Below, in pieces: positions 23,365-36,305 of a stretch of DNA of 64,000 nt. Location of the stretch: positions 9,131,701 through 9,195,700 of the forward strand of contig NW_026947514.1 in assembly GCF_034190915.1 (NCBI RefSeq). Reading direction: 5' to 3'. The position numbers and the translations under genes were made by a program. Within the stretch, counting starts at the first letter, position 1, and each line of letters opens with the position of its first letter. Origin of the DNA: Cavia porcellus. Lineage: Eukaryota; Chordata; Mammalia; Rodentia; Caviidae. The notes beneath the pieces were generated by a model. The model did no database searches, was not told the DNA's origin, and saw only the letters and a program-made list of their open reading frames with translations.

Positions 23365-25044
23365 AATCTCATCTCATTCTTGCTTTCATGCAAAGGAATA
23401 GTGAGGTCTGCACAGGTTCCTGCGACCATTTCTTATCTCCCAAGGAAGGGTCGCCGGGCCTATTTCTCAGCAGACACACTCAGAGACGGTGACTGTCGGT
23501 GACCACGTCAAAGGAGCTGAGCTCATGATTGGGAGGACAGCGATGGGGGTTTGGGGATGGGTGTGTGCATAGCATTTGGTTCCCAGGAAGCCAGTCTGTC
23601 TAGCAAAGCAGCAGTCTGAAAAGGCCACTAACACTTCAAAGCTGTCAAGACCCCACTCACAGTGGGTGCTTCTCTTAACTCTTAAAGGAGGGGAGCATTT
23701 CCTGCTTTGTAATTACCTCATCAACCACGGCTCTATGCAGAGACCATGAGGCAGTGTGGTGAGGGGAAGAAGGTGAAATGTCCCTGTCGTCAAGGGATTA
23801 GAAGCTTTCTGTGAAATTCTGTTTGTCTACAGGTAACAGTGATTGGCATGCCCCGGAGGGCAGCGGTGGGCAAGATGGGCTTGGATGGAGGGCCTGGAGT
23901 GTCTACCCTGAGCCCGAGAGACAAATTGGGGTTTCTGCCAAGCAGAGATAAAGAGGCAAGGCCTTGCTGGCCACAGGCAAGGCATGAGCAAATGCAGAGG
24001 TCTGGTAGGTGATGAGGTAGTAGGGGACAGGGGTGCAGTAGGACTGTAGCATCCACAGAGGCTGCACAGGTGGGTTCAGGCAGGCTGTTGGTCCTGTTGC
24101 AAAGGGTGGGGCTTGGAAGCCAGGTTAAGGAGCATCCCGTCGTAAAGGTGATGGGGAGATATGGTGGATGTTGCATAAGCTGTAGCTGGGGACCCTGTTT
24201 CACGACCTCATTGTAAGTGCTGCATGATAGAGTAGTGAACATGTGGAAACTGTTCAAGAAGAAATATTGCCCTAGAATGAATATGGTTGTCCGGGGAGTG
24301 ACCTCCAGGCACTGATTCTCTCAGAGTGCTGTCTCAGTTCAGCTGTGTCTGTGGGGAGATCCTCCAGGTCCTGCTCCCCAGACCCCAGCTCTGCCAGCCT
24401 TGCCAGGGCTGGGAGGGAAAGCAAGGTAGGTGCTGGCTCCAGGACTTGCTGCCCAGCCACCATGGATTCTGGCCAACAGGAAATGGAGCGGGCAGTGTCC
24501 CAGCCCAATTCACCGAGCCATGATCTCCCTGTACCTCTGCAAGTGCATTTGGCTGCTCGTGGCCTAAAAACAGTGTTCCCAGACCTACATCCACAGCCCA
24601 GAGAATCCAGGGCGTGTGGTAGCCGGCCAGCTCCTCGCAGCAGCCACCTTAATGGACAGGAAAGAGTGTCAGTGTAGACAAGTACAGCTGTGCCACCCGA
24701 CGGCCCTGGGCTTTGAAATCAGCTTGACTTTTGCAGGGCAGGTAGGACAGGAGGAAACATGTCCGAAGGTCTCAGATGATTATGCCACGTCTGTCTGCCT
24801 CCTCTACCTCCTTGTTGCTTACTGGAGAAGGAGAAAGCCTGACCAGGAGGCAGTGTGCTAATTCTCAGCCGTTTTCTGGGGAGCGTGCCTTGGCAAAGAG
24901 CCTTCTTCAAGACAGGCTGACAGCCAAATCATGCCAAGGGCAAAGCACCCTGGGAAGTTTGCCTTCCGGTGACGCACTGCTGCCCTGAGGGTCTCCCTGC
25001 CTGGCTGGGCCACTGCAGCCTCCCGTCCTGTCCTTCCGTCTGGT
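23365..25044 (+). other. TUNAR: TUNAR intron, unassigned
   Basis: No exon or clear repeat recognised. A 155-codon minus-strand frame at 23790-24257 shows no domain. Confidence 0.4.
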
Positions 25045-25115
25045 TTACCAGTCCGCAGACCAAGGCTGGGAGAGGGTGAGCAGCTGGCCCAAGGTCACAC
25101 AGGAGCACTGTGGCC
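25045..25115 (-). mobile_element. MIR fragment
   Basis: 'gagcagctggcccaaggtca' followed by 'cacaggagc' is MIR core in antisense. Confidence 0.65.
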
Positions 25116-25796
25116 GAGGGGGCAGCAGTTCCTTCTGGAGTCCATCGTGGTCCTTGAGGCTGGCCAGAGCCCAGCACTGGCATCAGTCCACCTGGAGACG
25201 GGCAGTTGGTGCTCCTGCTGTGTCGCAGCCAGCAGGCAGGGAGGACGTGGCTTTCTCCTCATTCTTTTGCCTTTTCTCATGGAAGGGGCAGAACCCAGCT
25301 CTGTGGCCCTTTGCCTCTTGGTTTCTGACGCTCTTAGTGCAACAGAGAAAGGGATTCGGTTCTCAGAGCAGGAGCAAGCAGTACTGGGCCCCGGGTATGC
25401 CTGGGAAGAGAAGCGTTTTCATTCTCTCTTGGAGCAGGTCTTCTACCCTGGCTCTCAGTGATACCTGGGTGCCTGAAATGTCACTAGTGGAGAGGCTGTT
25501 TTTCAACAGTGGCTGTGTACCTGCTACCTGAAAGCTATCCTCAGAGGCAAAGTGAGGTGCCTCAGACTGATCTGGATTCAAGGTCAAGCTCATCGTTTCA
25601 GTCACTGTTTGGCTCTTGAACAGTTTGCCTTTAGCCTTTCCACATCCTATTTTGTCTTCAGAAAAGAGGGCATAAAAATAGCGATGAATGATAATCATAG
25701 CTTTTGTGTCCTGGCCTAACGCGATGGAGGACCTACTGAAAAGTGCTTTCTGTGGATGTCCCTGCACTGTACAACAGCCGCATATTGTCACTTCTT
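25116..25796 (+). other. TUNAR: TUNAR intron, unassigned
   Basis: No exon or repeat recognised. The 151-codon + frame and the 146-codon minus frame here overlap each other and lack domains. Confidence 0.4.
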
Positions 25797-25870
25797 TGGT
25801 CATTGTTCTGTTTTACCGATGAAGAAACTAAGGCATAGAGGGCATCATTGTTGCACACATAAACACTCTA
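25797..25870 (-). mobile_element. MIR fragment
   Basis: 'gttttaccgatgaagaaact' followed by 'aaggcatagagg' is the well-conserved part of MIR in antisense. Confidence 0.65.
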
Positions 25871-26286
25871 ACTCGAGGCCTCCAGGCTAGCAATCACTTT
25901 TCACTCAGGTAGGTGTTTTCTGGGGGCTCATGTGAGCTGGCAGACAGGCATGGCTGGGGTTGGAGTCCTGCGTAAGATTTCCTCACTCAAAGCTCTGCCA
26001 TCAGGAGATGTGGCACACAGCTGGGTGGGAGCTGGACCACCTCTGTCACCTCTGTGACTTTCCACATGGTCACCCAGTGTGGAGGCAGGTGGATGGCCAC
26101 CGCCACCTTTCACACACATGGCTGCAGTGTATCGGTGCTGAGGCCTGGGAATCTGGCTGAGTTGCCTTCGGGGCAACCCTGCCTGCTGGCAGGGTCACAG
26201 CTGGTATATTGTTAGACGTGCTTCATGCAGGACAAACCCATTTTGCAGTAGATTATATTTTCTGATGAAAGAACTGTTGTGGATTT
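25871..26286 (+). other. TUNAR: TUNAR intron, unassigned
   Basis: No feature recognised. Confidence 0.4.
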
Positions 26287-26403
26287 TTTTGTTTTTAGAA
26301 ACAGGGTTTCACTAAGTTGCCCTAGGCTGGGCTCAAACCAGCAGTCTTCGTGCCTCAACTTCTCAGAGTGCTGGCATGACAGACTAGTGCCACCAGGCTC
26401 AAC
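26287..26403 (-). mobile_element. 7SL-derived (B1/Alu-type) SINE
   Basis: The + strand shows 'gaaacagggtttcactaagt' then 'gctgggctcaaaccagcagt' and 'tcagagtgctggcatgacag', a B1/Alu-type body in antisense preceded by a T-rich run. It is moderately diverged. Confidence 0.78.
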
Positions 26404-27364
26404 TTGAGACATGTTTCAAGCATGGATGTGGCCATGCGTGCAGCACCAGGGGTCCCTTGGGCTCTGTGAGCCCTGCTGGCTTTTCTTAATCCTGAAGCAG
26501 GAAGCAAAGTTGGGCCAGTGGGGGGGATCCTTCACCTTCGCCTCCAATTCCTTCCCTGCAGTCATGTTCTGGGGACTGAGGTACTATCCTCCCATCAAAA
26601 ATAAATAATAATTAAATAAATAAGAAAGAAAAGAAAATCATTCCTTGTGGCCTGTGAGTGGATGCAAAGATGAATATAGTAATGATATGAAAACATTTTA
26701 TTTTGCACCAAAGTTTATTTTTTTTCTTTTGATTTGAGTAGAAATTGAAACATTTTCCAAGGCTCTGGGAACCATGCCTGATGCATCTAATTAAGAGAAG
26801 CAGGCCTACATCCCCTCCCTATACCCCTCTCTCTCCTCCCATGGCCTCTCCTGCAACCTCGTGCTCTCCTCCTGTCTCCGTGTTGCAAGGCCTGGGGTCC
26901 CCCCTCTTCCATGCATTCCCAGTAAACCCTATGCCTTGTGACTCCACGCCTCCTCTGTCCCATCCTTCACTGAGGATGGCGCCTCCTGTGAGAGAGGACA
27001 CCTCCCCTGTAAGACCACAGGGCTGTCACCCCGCCTGGCTCTCCTGGCTTATGCAGAGCTCTGGAAAGTCCTCTGCCATTTTCCTGAAACCATAGAATGT
27101 GGGGCTGGTGTGGAGGCACAGCTTCTCTTGGGGCTTCTGCTCGAGGCCCCCCATCATCTAAGGCATGGGGAGCACCAAGAGCCAGGTGCCGCCAACCTGC
27201 TTGTAACGGTCTGCCACCCATGTAGGAACCACCGGTCCATCCAGCAGCTGCTCTGTGTCAGTCCTGATATTAGGTTGTTCCCAGGGGGCCACCTGATCTT
27301 TGTCCTCATGGGACTTGGAGGGTCAACATAATAAGAAAAGGAAGATAGAAATTAACAAACTGTC
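26404..27364 (+). other. TUNAR: TUNAR intron, unassigned
   Basis: A short AATA-rich patch lies at 26598-26630 and a C/T-rich patch at 26800-26960. No exon recognised. Confidence 0.4.
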
Positions 27365-27699
27365 AGGATTTGTGTCTGGATGTCATGTGTGAGAGGCGAG
27401 GCTTGTGGGAGGTGACTGGGTTATGGGGGGTCTACAGTTGGTTTGGCGTTGGGAGGCTGAGACCTCACCGGAAGAGGCGGGGCCTGGGGGTGTGGCCTGG
27501 CAGGTGCCTCTCCCTGTGTCTCCTCCCTTCCCTTGCTGCTTCCTGACCACCTTGAGGGAATCAGCTTTTACTCTGCAGTGCCCTGCTGCCCTTCTAGTTC
27601 TTCTTTTGGAGCCTGCTGACCCTGGACTGACGCATGAACCACAATATACCTCTCCTGCTTTAGTTTGTGGGTGTCTGAGCGTGGAAAGTGACTAAGACG
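27365..27699 (+). mobile_element. MaLR-type LTR
   Basis: 'gtgtctggatgtcatgtgtg' then 'gggaggtgactgggttatgg' and a late 'aaccacaatatacctctcct' near 27637 follow the layout of MaLR LTRs. It is related in layout to the better-preserved copy at 39777-40124. Confidence 0.6.
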
Positions 27700-29389
27700 C
27701 AAAGAAATGGTTATAAACAACAGGATGTTTTTTCTATAAAGAATTGGTATTTCATGGAAACCAGAGCCTGAAGGACTGTCGGCTGCACAGGGGAAAAATA
27801 GAGCCCAGAACAGCATCTCAGGGAGGCCGGAAGTTATCCTTTGTCACCACCTGACATCTGCTTCTGTCTGTCTCAGCTTGGCTTTCTCTTCGTGCTTCTC
27901 TGAACACACAGGCAAATAATGGGCACCTCCAAACAGCAGCCTTAACTTTGGTCTGCCAGACCTCACAGTTTACCCTGTCCCTGGGGGTTCTGATTCCCAC
28001 GAGGGCCTCGGGGAGGCCCATAGTGTGAGACCCTATGGTCTATGCTGGGCGGGTAGGTCCTGCAATGGTTAGAGCTGCTTCTTGGGGCCACCATCTGAAG
28101 GGGATCCCCGGGAAGCTGCAGAATGGTGCAGAGCAGTGGCACCTTCATGTCCCCATGGCCTCAGGACCGACTCATGGGTCAGGCCGACTGCTGCTCGCCT
28201 GTTGTATAGAGGTTGTTTGTTTAGTTGAGAAATTGGTGACAACTTGCCAAGTTTTCCTCTCTCCTCTCTTATTACTATCATGGGATAAATTATTCATTCA
28301 TTTACTTATTTGGCAGTACTTAGCAGCCTGTGTTATGTACATGCTGGAACTTGCCATGATGAAGGAATCATGCACTGTAAACATGTACTATGAGCAAAAT
28401 TTTAAAAATTAAAAATGTCCACCATAAGAGCAAAATAAATAAAAGGTTTTACCTCACTCACCATAAAGAATAAAATAAAGTGAGAAAGACCTTAATATTC
28501 AAATTTGTGTAAAGTAATTAAGTCAAGAAAATCAAAATTCACCACCCTTGGGTTCCCTCATTCTGCCATGCCTGAGTCTTTGCTTCTGGTCCTGAACTTG
28601 GTCTCATAGTGAACACCCACAGCATTTGGAGCCCTGGAGGTCACTTCGTGATGATGATAGGACACTAGCCCCAGCCAGAAGAGGCGACCTGTGTCCAGAG
28701 CCAGCTGAGGCTGGGCACAGGGAAGGGACATGTCCAGTCTGCGATGTAGAAAGCAAGCCCTTTGACAGTGTGGAGGTTGGACTTACATTTGCAAATTAGA
28801 AATGTGTGCTAGCACAAATGCTTTTAAATGGACCAAACATTTGGCCAAGTGTTCTCAGACACAACTCAGATTGACTGATTCTGAAGACAGCTCCCAGCAG
28901 AAACCCAGCCAGGGTCCCGCCTCCTGCGGGGCCATCTGCAGGGCTCTAGTGCAGCTGTCCATCACCTGCCACTGAGCCCTAAGATGCCGGCAGGGGTGGC
29001 CAGGAGTGGGACCTGGGCTTTGAGTGATTTCTTTCTTGGAGAAAACCACTGTTTTTTTGAATCATTTCTGTTCTTTCTCTGGGAGAATCTTGTGATTTAC
29101 ATAATCTGTTTTGTTTGTAAAGCTTTTTCGTGGGCTGTGTCAAAGTTAGCAGCACAAGGCTAGGTGGGCAGGGTACAGTGGCCTGAAATGACAAGGAAAG
29201 GACAGGGCTTAGGCTGCATGTGGAGATGGTCCAGAGTCAACTTAGAGACGGGCAGGAATGTGACCCTGAGCTTTCTGCTACCAAGTTAACCCCTGACAAG
29301 GTCCTATGGAGTCCACTCCCCTCTTAGGCACCGGCTGCACCAGCAGGTGGAAAGCTTTCTGCCCCAGGTGCTGGCATTTGTCATATGTC
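27700..29389 (+). other. TUNAR: TUNAR intron, unassigned
   Basis: An A/T-rich stretch lies at 28395-28545. No exon or clear repeat recognised. Confidence 0.4.
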
Positions 29390-29815
29390 CTTGCCGTGTT
29401 GAGTTTCTTAGAGCTGCACACACCAGGTGGCTTAAGACAGCACGAATCTAGTCCTTCCGTCTGTGGCAGTGAAACCAAGGTGTTGGCAGGGCTGCTGACT
29501 TGCAGGCTGCAGGGCAGGAAAGTCTTTGGCCTCTGCCTAGCTTGCGGTGGTGACCCACACTCCTTGGTGTCCACTGGCTTGCAGCCACACCACTCCAGTC
29601 CCTGCCTGTGTCTTCCTGCAGTGTTGTCCCGTGTGTCTGTCCAGCTCTTCCTCTCCTTTCCCAAATACATACACGAGTCATTGGCTTTAGAGCCCTTCTC
29701 AATCTGCTGTGACCTCATTTTAACTGAATGACATCTGCAAAGATGCTGCTTCCAAATAGGTCATAGGTGTCAGCAACTGGGACTTGAACATCTTTTTGGG
29801 GGACACAGTGCAAAC
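29390..29815 (-). mobile_element. MLT1-like LTR, antisense
   Basis: 'gtggcttaagacagcacgaa', 'accaaggtgttggcagggct', 'catctgcaaagatgctgctt' and 'ttttgggggacaca' follow in order the reverse complement of a common MLT1-type LTR. It is the opposite orientation to the copy at 2657-3208. Confidence 0.7.
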
Positions 29816-31254
29816 TCTTCACAGACGGATTGCCTGGACCACACCTGCAGCCAGTTCTGGGTTGGTGCTACCCGGCCCATGGGGACCTCACTGTGTCCTC
29901 CTAAGTGGACTGAACACGCCCATGTGGGGGCCCTGTGTCTTGTCCCTCTGCCAAGATGGGCACGCAGTCCACTCCTTCCAGCTTGGAGCCAAGGGGACAG
30001 GTTGTGCTGCTTGGGCATCTGTTTGGGAGGCTGCCAGTGCCTGGGCACAGTGAGTGGGTGGCAGCTTGGGCACAGTGTGTGCACTGGGAAGCAGGGGCCG
30101 CCTCCAGCTGCCTGTGTCCCCTTCCTCAGGCAGCACCTGTGTTCCTGGCAGCAGCTGGAACACTGTTGTTCAAGGGATCAGTCTGACCTCAGGGTGGCCA
30201 GGGGGCTGCTGTGTCTGGGGAGGTGGCCGGAGCCTAAACATTACAGCTGATGGGTTCTTTCCTCCATCAGGTGACAAACATCTCTAGAGCAGGGCCACCT
30301 GGATGTGTCTACTTACCTGGGGCTCAGTTTCAGGCATGTGGGAGCCACCGTGTATCTGTGGCTTCATTGCTGTGTGGGGGCTGCAGCTCAAGGACTCTGT
30401 GAGTCTCCAAAATTCTTGTCTGTCTCTGAGCGCTCTGCAGGGCTGCCTTGGTGTTCAGAGAGATAATGCACGTTAAAGACGGCCTTCCGTCCGGGCCTGG
30501 GCTCATGTCATTCTCCATTTTTGAGTCTAAAACCTTCCAGGATGCATTTGTATTCTATGGACACTTCTCTCTTTTCCTTGCCTTTATTCTAGATATTATT
30601 GACTTCACTTCCCAGTCATTGTTTCTTTTTAAAACAAGGCTGGAACAGATATTTTTAATTTCTGAGTGCTTTTTCTTGTTCTCAATCACCCTTTTTCCGG
30701 GATCTATTTTTGTTTTATGACTACAAATAAATACTGAGTCCTGGAACACGAGTGTACTGTCTGCTTGCTGTAGCCCTTGAATTACTGTACTTCTGTCCCC
30801 TCTGAGGCTGGTTTTTGTATTTATTTGGTTCTTTCTCTTCGTGCGCCTCTTTGACTCATGTGCCTGCTCATCCAAAGTTGGGGAATAGTGGTGGTTGTGT
30901 TTCTTTGGCTGGGGGTAAAGTCGGGCTCTGTGTCCAGGGTTCTACACCCCAACTCCGGGCAGCTGTGGACTGGGTGCTATGTAGTTAAGTCAATGATGCT
31001 TACCTAGGCATTGAATTTTCCCCTGTCGTTATTCCCTAAACATTGTACAGCAGCGATTTATATAGCATTTCCTTCCCATCAGGCATTATAAGTCATCTAG
31101 GGAGAGCTGAAAGTACACTGGAGAAAGGCACAGGTTTTAAGCAAATATTGTGTCATTTTATATAAGATACTCTAGCCTGCATAGATTTTGATGTCTTTAG
31201 GAGTCTTGGAGCCAGTTCCCCACAGATATCAAGGGACATCTGTAAAGGGCTCAG
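29816..31254 (+). other. TUNAR: TUNAR intron, unassigned
   Basis: No exon or repeat recognised. Overlapping open frames around 29880-30290 are GC-driven. Confidence 0.4.
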
Positions 31255-31345
31255 AAACACTGTGTGATTGATCCGGGTCACAGAGGTGAAATGTGTAGCT
31301 GGTAATTAAACCCAGCCTTCTGATTTCCACTCTACTTCTTTTCTC
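31255..31345 (-). mobile_element. MIR fragment
   Basis: 'gggtcacagaggtgaaatgt' then 'agctggtaattaaacccagc' is MIR in antisense. Confidence 0.6.
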
Positions 31346-31714
31346 CAAAAGACTTGATTGATTTCAAGTAGATTTTAGGCCTAAGACTCACCCAGCTATA
31401 CTGACTACAAAAGCCAGTGTTTGCCACTAATAGGCCTTGTGGGAACGTATGGTATCCCTGTCCACTTGTTTCGGTGACCCCGTGATGCTGAGTACTGTCT
31501 TCTCTCTAGTCCAGTGCCCTTTGTCAAAGGCAAGGCTTCAGAACCCACCTGGCTGTCCACCGCCAAAAACTCAAGGTTCTCCCACTCAGAAAAGGTGACC
31601 CTCCCCACTCTGGGGTGACATTCTTCCTACCTGGAAAGATGATAGGGACACGGGCTTGCTTAAAAGCACATCCCACTGGCACTGGGAGGAATTTGAGGGA
31701 AGTAGGCGGCAGCT
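31346..31714 (+). other. TUNAR: TUNAR intron, unassigned
   Basis: No feature recognised. Confidence 0.4.
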
Positions 31715-32020
31715 GTCTTAATCCTTATAGGCTACTCTAACAAAATACTGTCTAACCAACAGAAATTTATTTCTCACAATTCTAGAGGCTGGAAAGATCA
31801 GGTGTTGTCAGCAGGTGGGTGGCAGGCCTTTTTCCTTCCAGCCATGGGGGATGGCAGGATCTCTTTGAGGATTCTTTTATCAGGGCACTAATCCCATTTG
31901 TGAGGGGTCCACCCAGATGACCCACTCACCTCCCAAAGACACCATGCCCTGATACCATCACACTGGGAGTCAGGATTCCAACATACGGATTTCCAAGGGA
32001 CACACTACAGCCAGCACAAA
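31715..32020 (-). mobile_element. MLT1A-like LTR, antisense
   Basis: 'aacagaaatttatttctcac', 'aattctagaggctggaaaga', 'ttatcagggcactaatccca' and 'tcccaaagacaccatgccct' match, in order, the reverse complement of the MLT1A type. Confidence 0.7.
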
Positions 32021-32857
32021 ACTAGGAAAATGTGGCCTAAATGTTAACCATGGGCACTTTAGCTCATTTTACTGTCCTTTTCTGCTATTGAAAACTTTCT
32101 CTTTGAGAGCATTGTGGCTCACAGTGAGGAATCTATAAAATCCTTCAAAGGAAGCTCCTCACAGTCCTGCAACCTTGAAAGGCTCCTCAGGTCCCATGGG
32201 ATCCAAGATGGAGCCATTTCCTGGGGTCTTGTGTTTGTTCCTTCTTTTCCTCCACCATTGGGGTCTGCAAATGCATATGCAATCTTCCTGCAAGCATGAA
32301 ACTTTGCTTAAGTACAAGGAGGGAGGAGAAGGCAAAAGCAATGCAGTCCTGGCTCTGCCTCACAGGTCCTGAAGCTTAGAAATGATCATGTGAGCAAATA
32401 GGCTGGGCAGGGGATGGCCACACTGCCCAGAGGTGCCATTAACTGCTGTGTGATTGCAGAGGAAGTAACACAGAACTGTGCTCCAGGGAGCTCAGGAAGA
32501 CAGCAGAAGAGATGACACTGTGACCGGCTCGCAGCAGGAGTTGAACTTAGGTGATGGTGCCAGAAACGGCACAGAACAGCTGAGGACAGAGCCAGGGCCA
32601 GTGTGAGGGAGGAGGCTGGTTCCTTGGCAGTGAAAGCCCACAGCAACTGAGGGCTCCACTGCTCAGAGCTGTGGGTTTCTCGGCTGATGAGGGGACTGTC
32701 CCTGCCTCCTGCACTGGCAGTGGGCTGGATAGCAGGATTGAGCAAGCCTTCATCTAGGACAGTTCCTAGCATGTATGGCAAGGTGACCAGCAATGCAGGC
32801 AGCCCTAAGCAGGTAGTTTGGAAGGCACACTGTGCTAGATTGTAAAACATTGAGAAT
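32021..32857 (+). other. TUNAR: TUNAR intron, unassigned
   Basis: The 154-codon minus-strand frame (32386-32850) has no recognisable domain. No exon found. Confidence 0.4.
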
Positions 32858-33690
32858 TAATATTCAGAATGTATGATGAACTCAAAGCATATAATTCCTG
32901 GAGAATAAATAATCCAATGAGAAATGGGCAAATGACCTGAACAGACCATTCTTGAAAGAAGAAATACAAAAGACCATTACTTAAGGAAAAAAATGTTCTG
33001 TGTGTTTAGCCATCATAGAAAAACAAATCAGAACTAATTTCACCTGAATCAGGAATATACAAAAACAGTAAATGCTGGTGGGGGGTGGGAGGAAGGGAAC
33101 CCTGCTCTACTGTTTGAAAAGTACACTAGTACAGTCACTGTGGGAATTAGTCTGGGTGTTCCTCAAAAAACTTAAGTAGAAAGACCTGTAACCCAGCTAT
33201 ACCTATGCAGTATATACCTAAAAGAATCAAGCCAGCATCCTGTAGGGAGGCCTGGGTACCCATGTCTATTGTAACACAGTTCACAGTAGCCAAGATATGG
33301 AATCAGCCTCCATGCCATTAGCAGAGGAAGAGGTAAAGAAAATTCTCTGTATAATCACAACATAAAGAAGATGTCATTTGCAGGAAAGGGGATGGGACTG
33401 GAGATCATGTTAAGAGAAATAAAACTCAGAAAGATTAGCATCACATATTTTCCCTCACGTGTGGAATCTAAGCAAAAAAAAAAAAAAGATGCCCCGAAAG
33501 AAGAATGGAAACTATTAGATGAGAGGAACGCACTCGGGAGAGAGGAGGGAGGGAGAAGAAGAGATGGCAGTGGGTGACAGAAAGGACCTAACGGTGTTTT
33601 ATGCATGTCTGGAAAGTACCACGATGAAACGCAGTATTCTGTAAAATGAATGTACACCAATAAAAATACATGCATTGGAAAAATACCGTC
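32858..33690 (+). mobile_element. L1 ORF2 3' end and 3' UTR (5'-truncated)
   Basis: Sense L1 text runs in order: 'gagaaatgggcaaatgacct', 'agccaagatatggaatcagc', 'tgtcatttgcaggaaagggg', then a 3' UTR ending near an AATAAA at 33659. Reading frames are broken. It is a typical 5'-truncated old copy. Confidence 0.85.
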
Positions 33691-34567
33691 AGGATTAACT
33701 ATTAGTGACTAGCAACAAGGGAAAAGCAACATGCCCTGAGATGGGGTGAAACCTCCCCCAAATTTTTATTGCATCAGACAGCAGTTGTCAGAGAGCAGTT
33801 ACAACTGTACTTTATAGCAGAGAAACCAAGACTCGGAAGCATGCAGTGGCAAACAGGTCTGTAGAGGGGAAACGCGGTCTGTTTATGTGCAGTGAAACGG
33901 GACCAGGGCGTTTGACCTGCACTGCTTTTCCCTTGTCTTTTTTAACCTATATTTTAAGAGTCCAGTTTTTCTGTTTTTGGTTTCCAGTAATCGTTTGGTG
34001 ATTCTGTCTTATTTTCTAACCAAATTTGGGAGAGTAGGAGGAGCGGGTCCTACAGACAGTGTGTTTAGTGGGGATAGGAGCAGGTGCTGTTTCCTGGTTG
34101 GCAAGAGAACTTTGCAGCTACAGGAGCCAGCAGGAGTGGTTGCTGGCAGATTGCTTTGGGAAGCGGCGATTCGCACAAGCCTTGAAGCACTCGAACAGAA
34201 TTCTGGGCAACTACGGGTAATTATTAAGGATGAGGTGGTGGGTTAAATGTGTAATCAGACTGAACAAAGCATGCATTCTTTGGTTCTTCTTGGATCCTTG
34301 TATTTCTAAGCATCGGGAGTGGGAGGACTTCTTGGCCACCAGATCACCTATAGATGCTAGCAGTAAAGATGTCAAGGGAGAGAGTTGGGAAATGTAAATT
34401 ATGCAAATGCAAGGTAAAGGGGTTTTTCCAGTGGACCTGGGCCCATGAGCACCATGGGTGAAAGACCCTGCTCCTGCAGTGCCATTGATAACAAATTTAA
34501 CTCCAAGGACCCACAACTTACTCTTCCAGAAAATGGGTGCTTATTCAAAAACTCCTCATTTAAAAAC
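33691..34567 (+). other. TUNAR: TUNAR intron; MIR-like patch near 33775-33850
   Basis: 33775-33850 and 35718-35790 share 'cagacagcagtt', 'actttatagcag' and a gaggctcagaagc-like end, probably two MIR-related remnants. The rest is unassigned. Confidence 0.4.
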
Positions 34568-34805
34568 TACTGATGCATACCTGTAATTCAAGCTGTTTGG
34601 AAGGTTGAGGCAGGAGGATCACAAATTTGAAGCCAGCCTGGGCAACTTTTTTTATTTTTGGTACTGCAATATGAACTTAGGACCCTCGTGCTTGCTGAGC
34701 TATGCCCCTGGCCCCTGGGCAACTTTCTGAGATGCTGTGTCAGAATAAATGGAAGGGGTGAGGATGTAGCTCAGCGGGTCTGGGGTTCAGTCAGCAGCAC
34801 TGGGA
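34568..34805 (+). mobile_element. B1-dID composite SINE, split by a nested SINE
   Basis: 'gaaggttgaggcaggaggat' and 'gaagccagcctgggcaactt' give a 7SL-derived left part. 'gatgtagctcagcgggtctg' after 34750 gives the ID-like right part. The body is interrupted at 34651-34713. This 7SL-plus-ID arrangement is typical of several non-murid rodent lineages and helps place the organism. Confidence 0.8.
34637..34726 (-). mobile_element. Short ID SINE nested in a B1-dID SINE, 13-bp target-site duplication
   Basis: CCTGGGCAACTTT occurs at 34637-34649 and again at 34714-34726. The insert (about 34651-34713) reads on the minus strand as an internally deleted ID-type SINE with an A-rich tail. Confidence 0.85.
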
Positions 34806-35799
34806 AGGAAACAGGAGCTGTTTGGTGGATAAGCAGAAATGGTATCGTGTGTATTTTTTTCAGTGATGGCCGCTTATAGAAAAATCTTTTCCTCTGCTAT
34901 TAATTCCAGACAAGTATTGGATCAAAATTGTAAACTCGACTTTCCTGTACACATCAGTACCAATTTCTTCAAAAAGTTATCATCCCACAGTTCGGAAGGA
35001 GGCTATTTCTAGCCTGCGCACAGACATGATTGGAGGGAACCCTATGCACAGATGAGATTTTTATATCTCAGGAGATGGTGAAACCCACCCAGCTGTCTGG
35101 TTGTGTCAGAAAAATCACATTAAAATGCAAATGCTCCCGAGTAAGTGAAATGTTGATGGTTAGAGCCGCCAAAGGAAATGTTCAGGAAACACAGGCTGTG
35201 GAGCCGCAGTGTGCAGGGCCGAGCCGTTGGCTCAGCAAGACCTCAGTGTAGAAAAGAAGCCTCAGTTACAGGAGCTGCTCTGTGCTGTGCCCTTAGCAAA
35301 ACCCGGGTCTCCCCAGGGGCACTTACAAATAGGGACACTCAAGTGATGGATAATCATGACACGGGGAAGTCCGCTGCTTAATAGGGCTGTCTGGCCACAT
35401 CTCTTTTGATTCTGTTATGACCTCTTGGTGTGGACCTTGGGGACAAAGAACAGTGACCGTGGCCTCCATTCTGCCAAGAGGAAGGGGTCTGTATTCCCCT
35501 CCATTCACCGCAGTGTCTGTTTCCGATCTGAACAGGATAGAGTTGATTTTCCTTAAAAAGCCTGACCTTTCCTTTGTGGTACTTTGGCGGGGGAAGGGAC
35601 AGGAGAACACACATTTTCTCCGTAAATATTATTGATCTGCAACTTGGAGCTGTAAAGTGGGCAGGGCAGAGAGAGGAAGGAAGAAGCAGCAGACCCCATG
35701 GACGTATTCTCCTCGTGTCAGACAGCAGTTATCAGGTAGTGGTCACCACTGACTTTATAGCAGGGAAAGTGAGGCTCAGAAGCACTACAGTGGAGTGTG
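34806..35799 (+). other. TUNAR: TUNAR intron, unassigned
   Basis: No exon recognised. It includes a MIR-like remnant at about 35718-35790. Confidence 0.4.
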
Positions 35800-36040
35800 T
35801 CAGAGTGTGGGCTTGATTCAGCCTGCCTGGGTCTGAGTCCCAGCTCTGCTATGCCCTGCCTGCTGTGGGGCCAGCGGGGAGACGGGTGTGATGGGGGTCC
35901 TCTCCCATCGCACTTCCCTCATTTGTAAACTGTGACAGTGGCGCAGCCCCTGCTCAGCTGTTGCAGGGCTTACATTTCTAGTGCATATGAAACGCTGAGG
36001 GCTTTGCCTGGCCCCTAGGAAGAGCTCAGCAATGTAGGGG
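35800..36040 (+). mobile_element. MIR SINE
   Basis: 'gcctgcctgggtctgagtcc', 'cagctctgctatgccctg', 'cttccctcatttgtaaactg' and 'gctgagggctttgcctggcc' follow the MIR consensus in sense over most of its length. Confidence 0.75.
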
Positions 36041-36214
36041 ACACTGATAACTATGTTAGGTACAACCAAGATCGCTCATCTAGGATGATGTAAGAGACAA
36101 CAGTGTCACCGTAGCAGTGGGACTGTCCTCATCCTGGTGTCCCCTGCAGGACCCTCTGGATCTGTGATAATCAGAGCTGAGGCACAGAGATTCCAGATTG
36201 AACCCCTGTCCTGC

Positions 36215-36305
36215 CACTGCCTCTACACGTATGCACCCACACTTATGTGCACACATATGTGTGCATGTGTATATGAGCACAGACACACATATGCACACAT
36301 GACAT
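36215..36305. repeat. Imperfect (CA)/(TATG) microsatellite
   Basis: Alternating CACA, TATG and TGTG words over about 90 bp form a degenerate purine-pyrimidine alternating tract. Confidence 0.7.
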
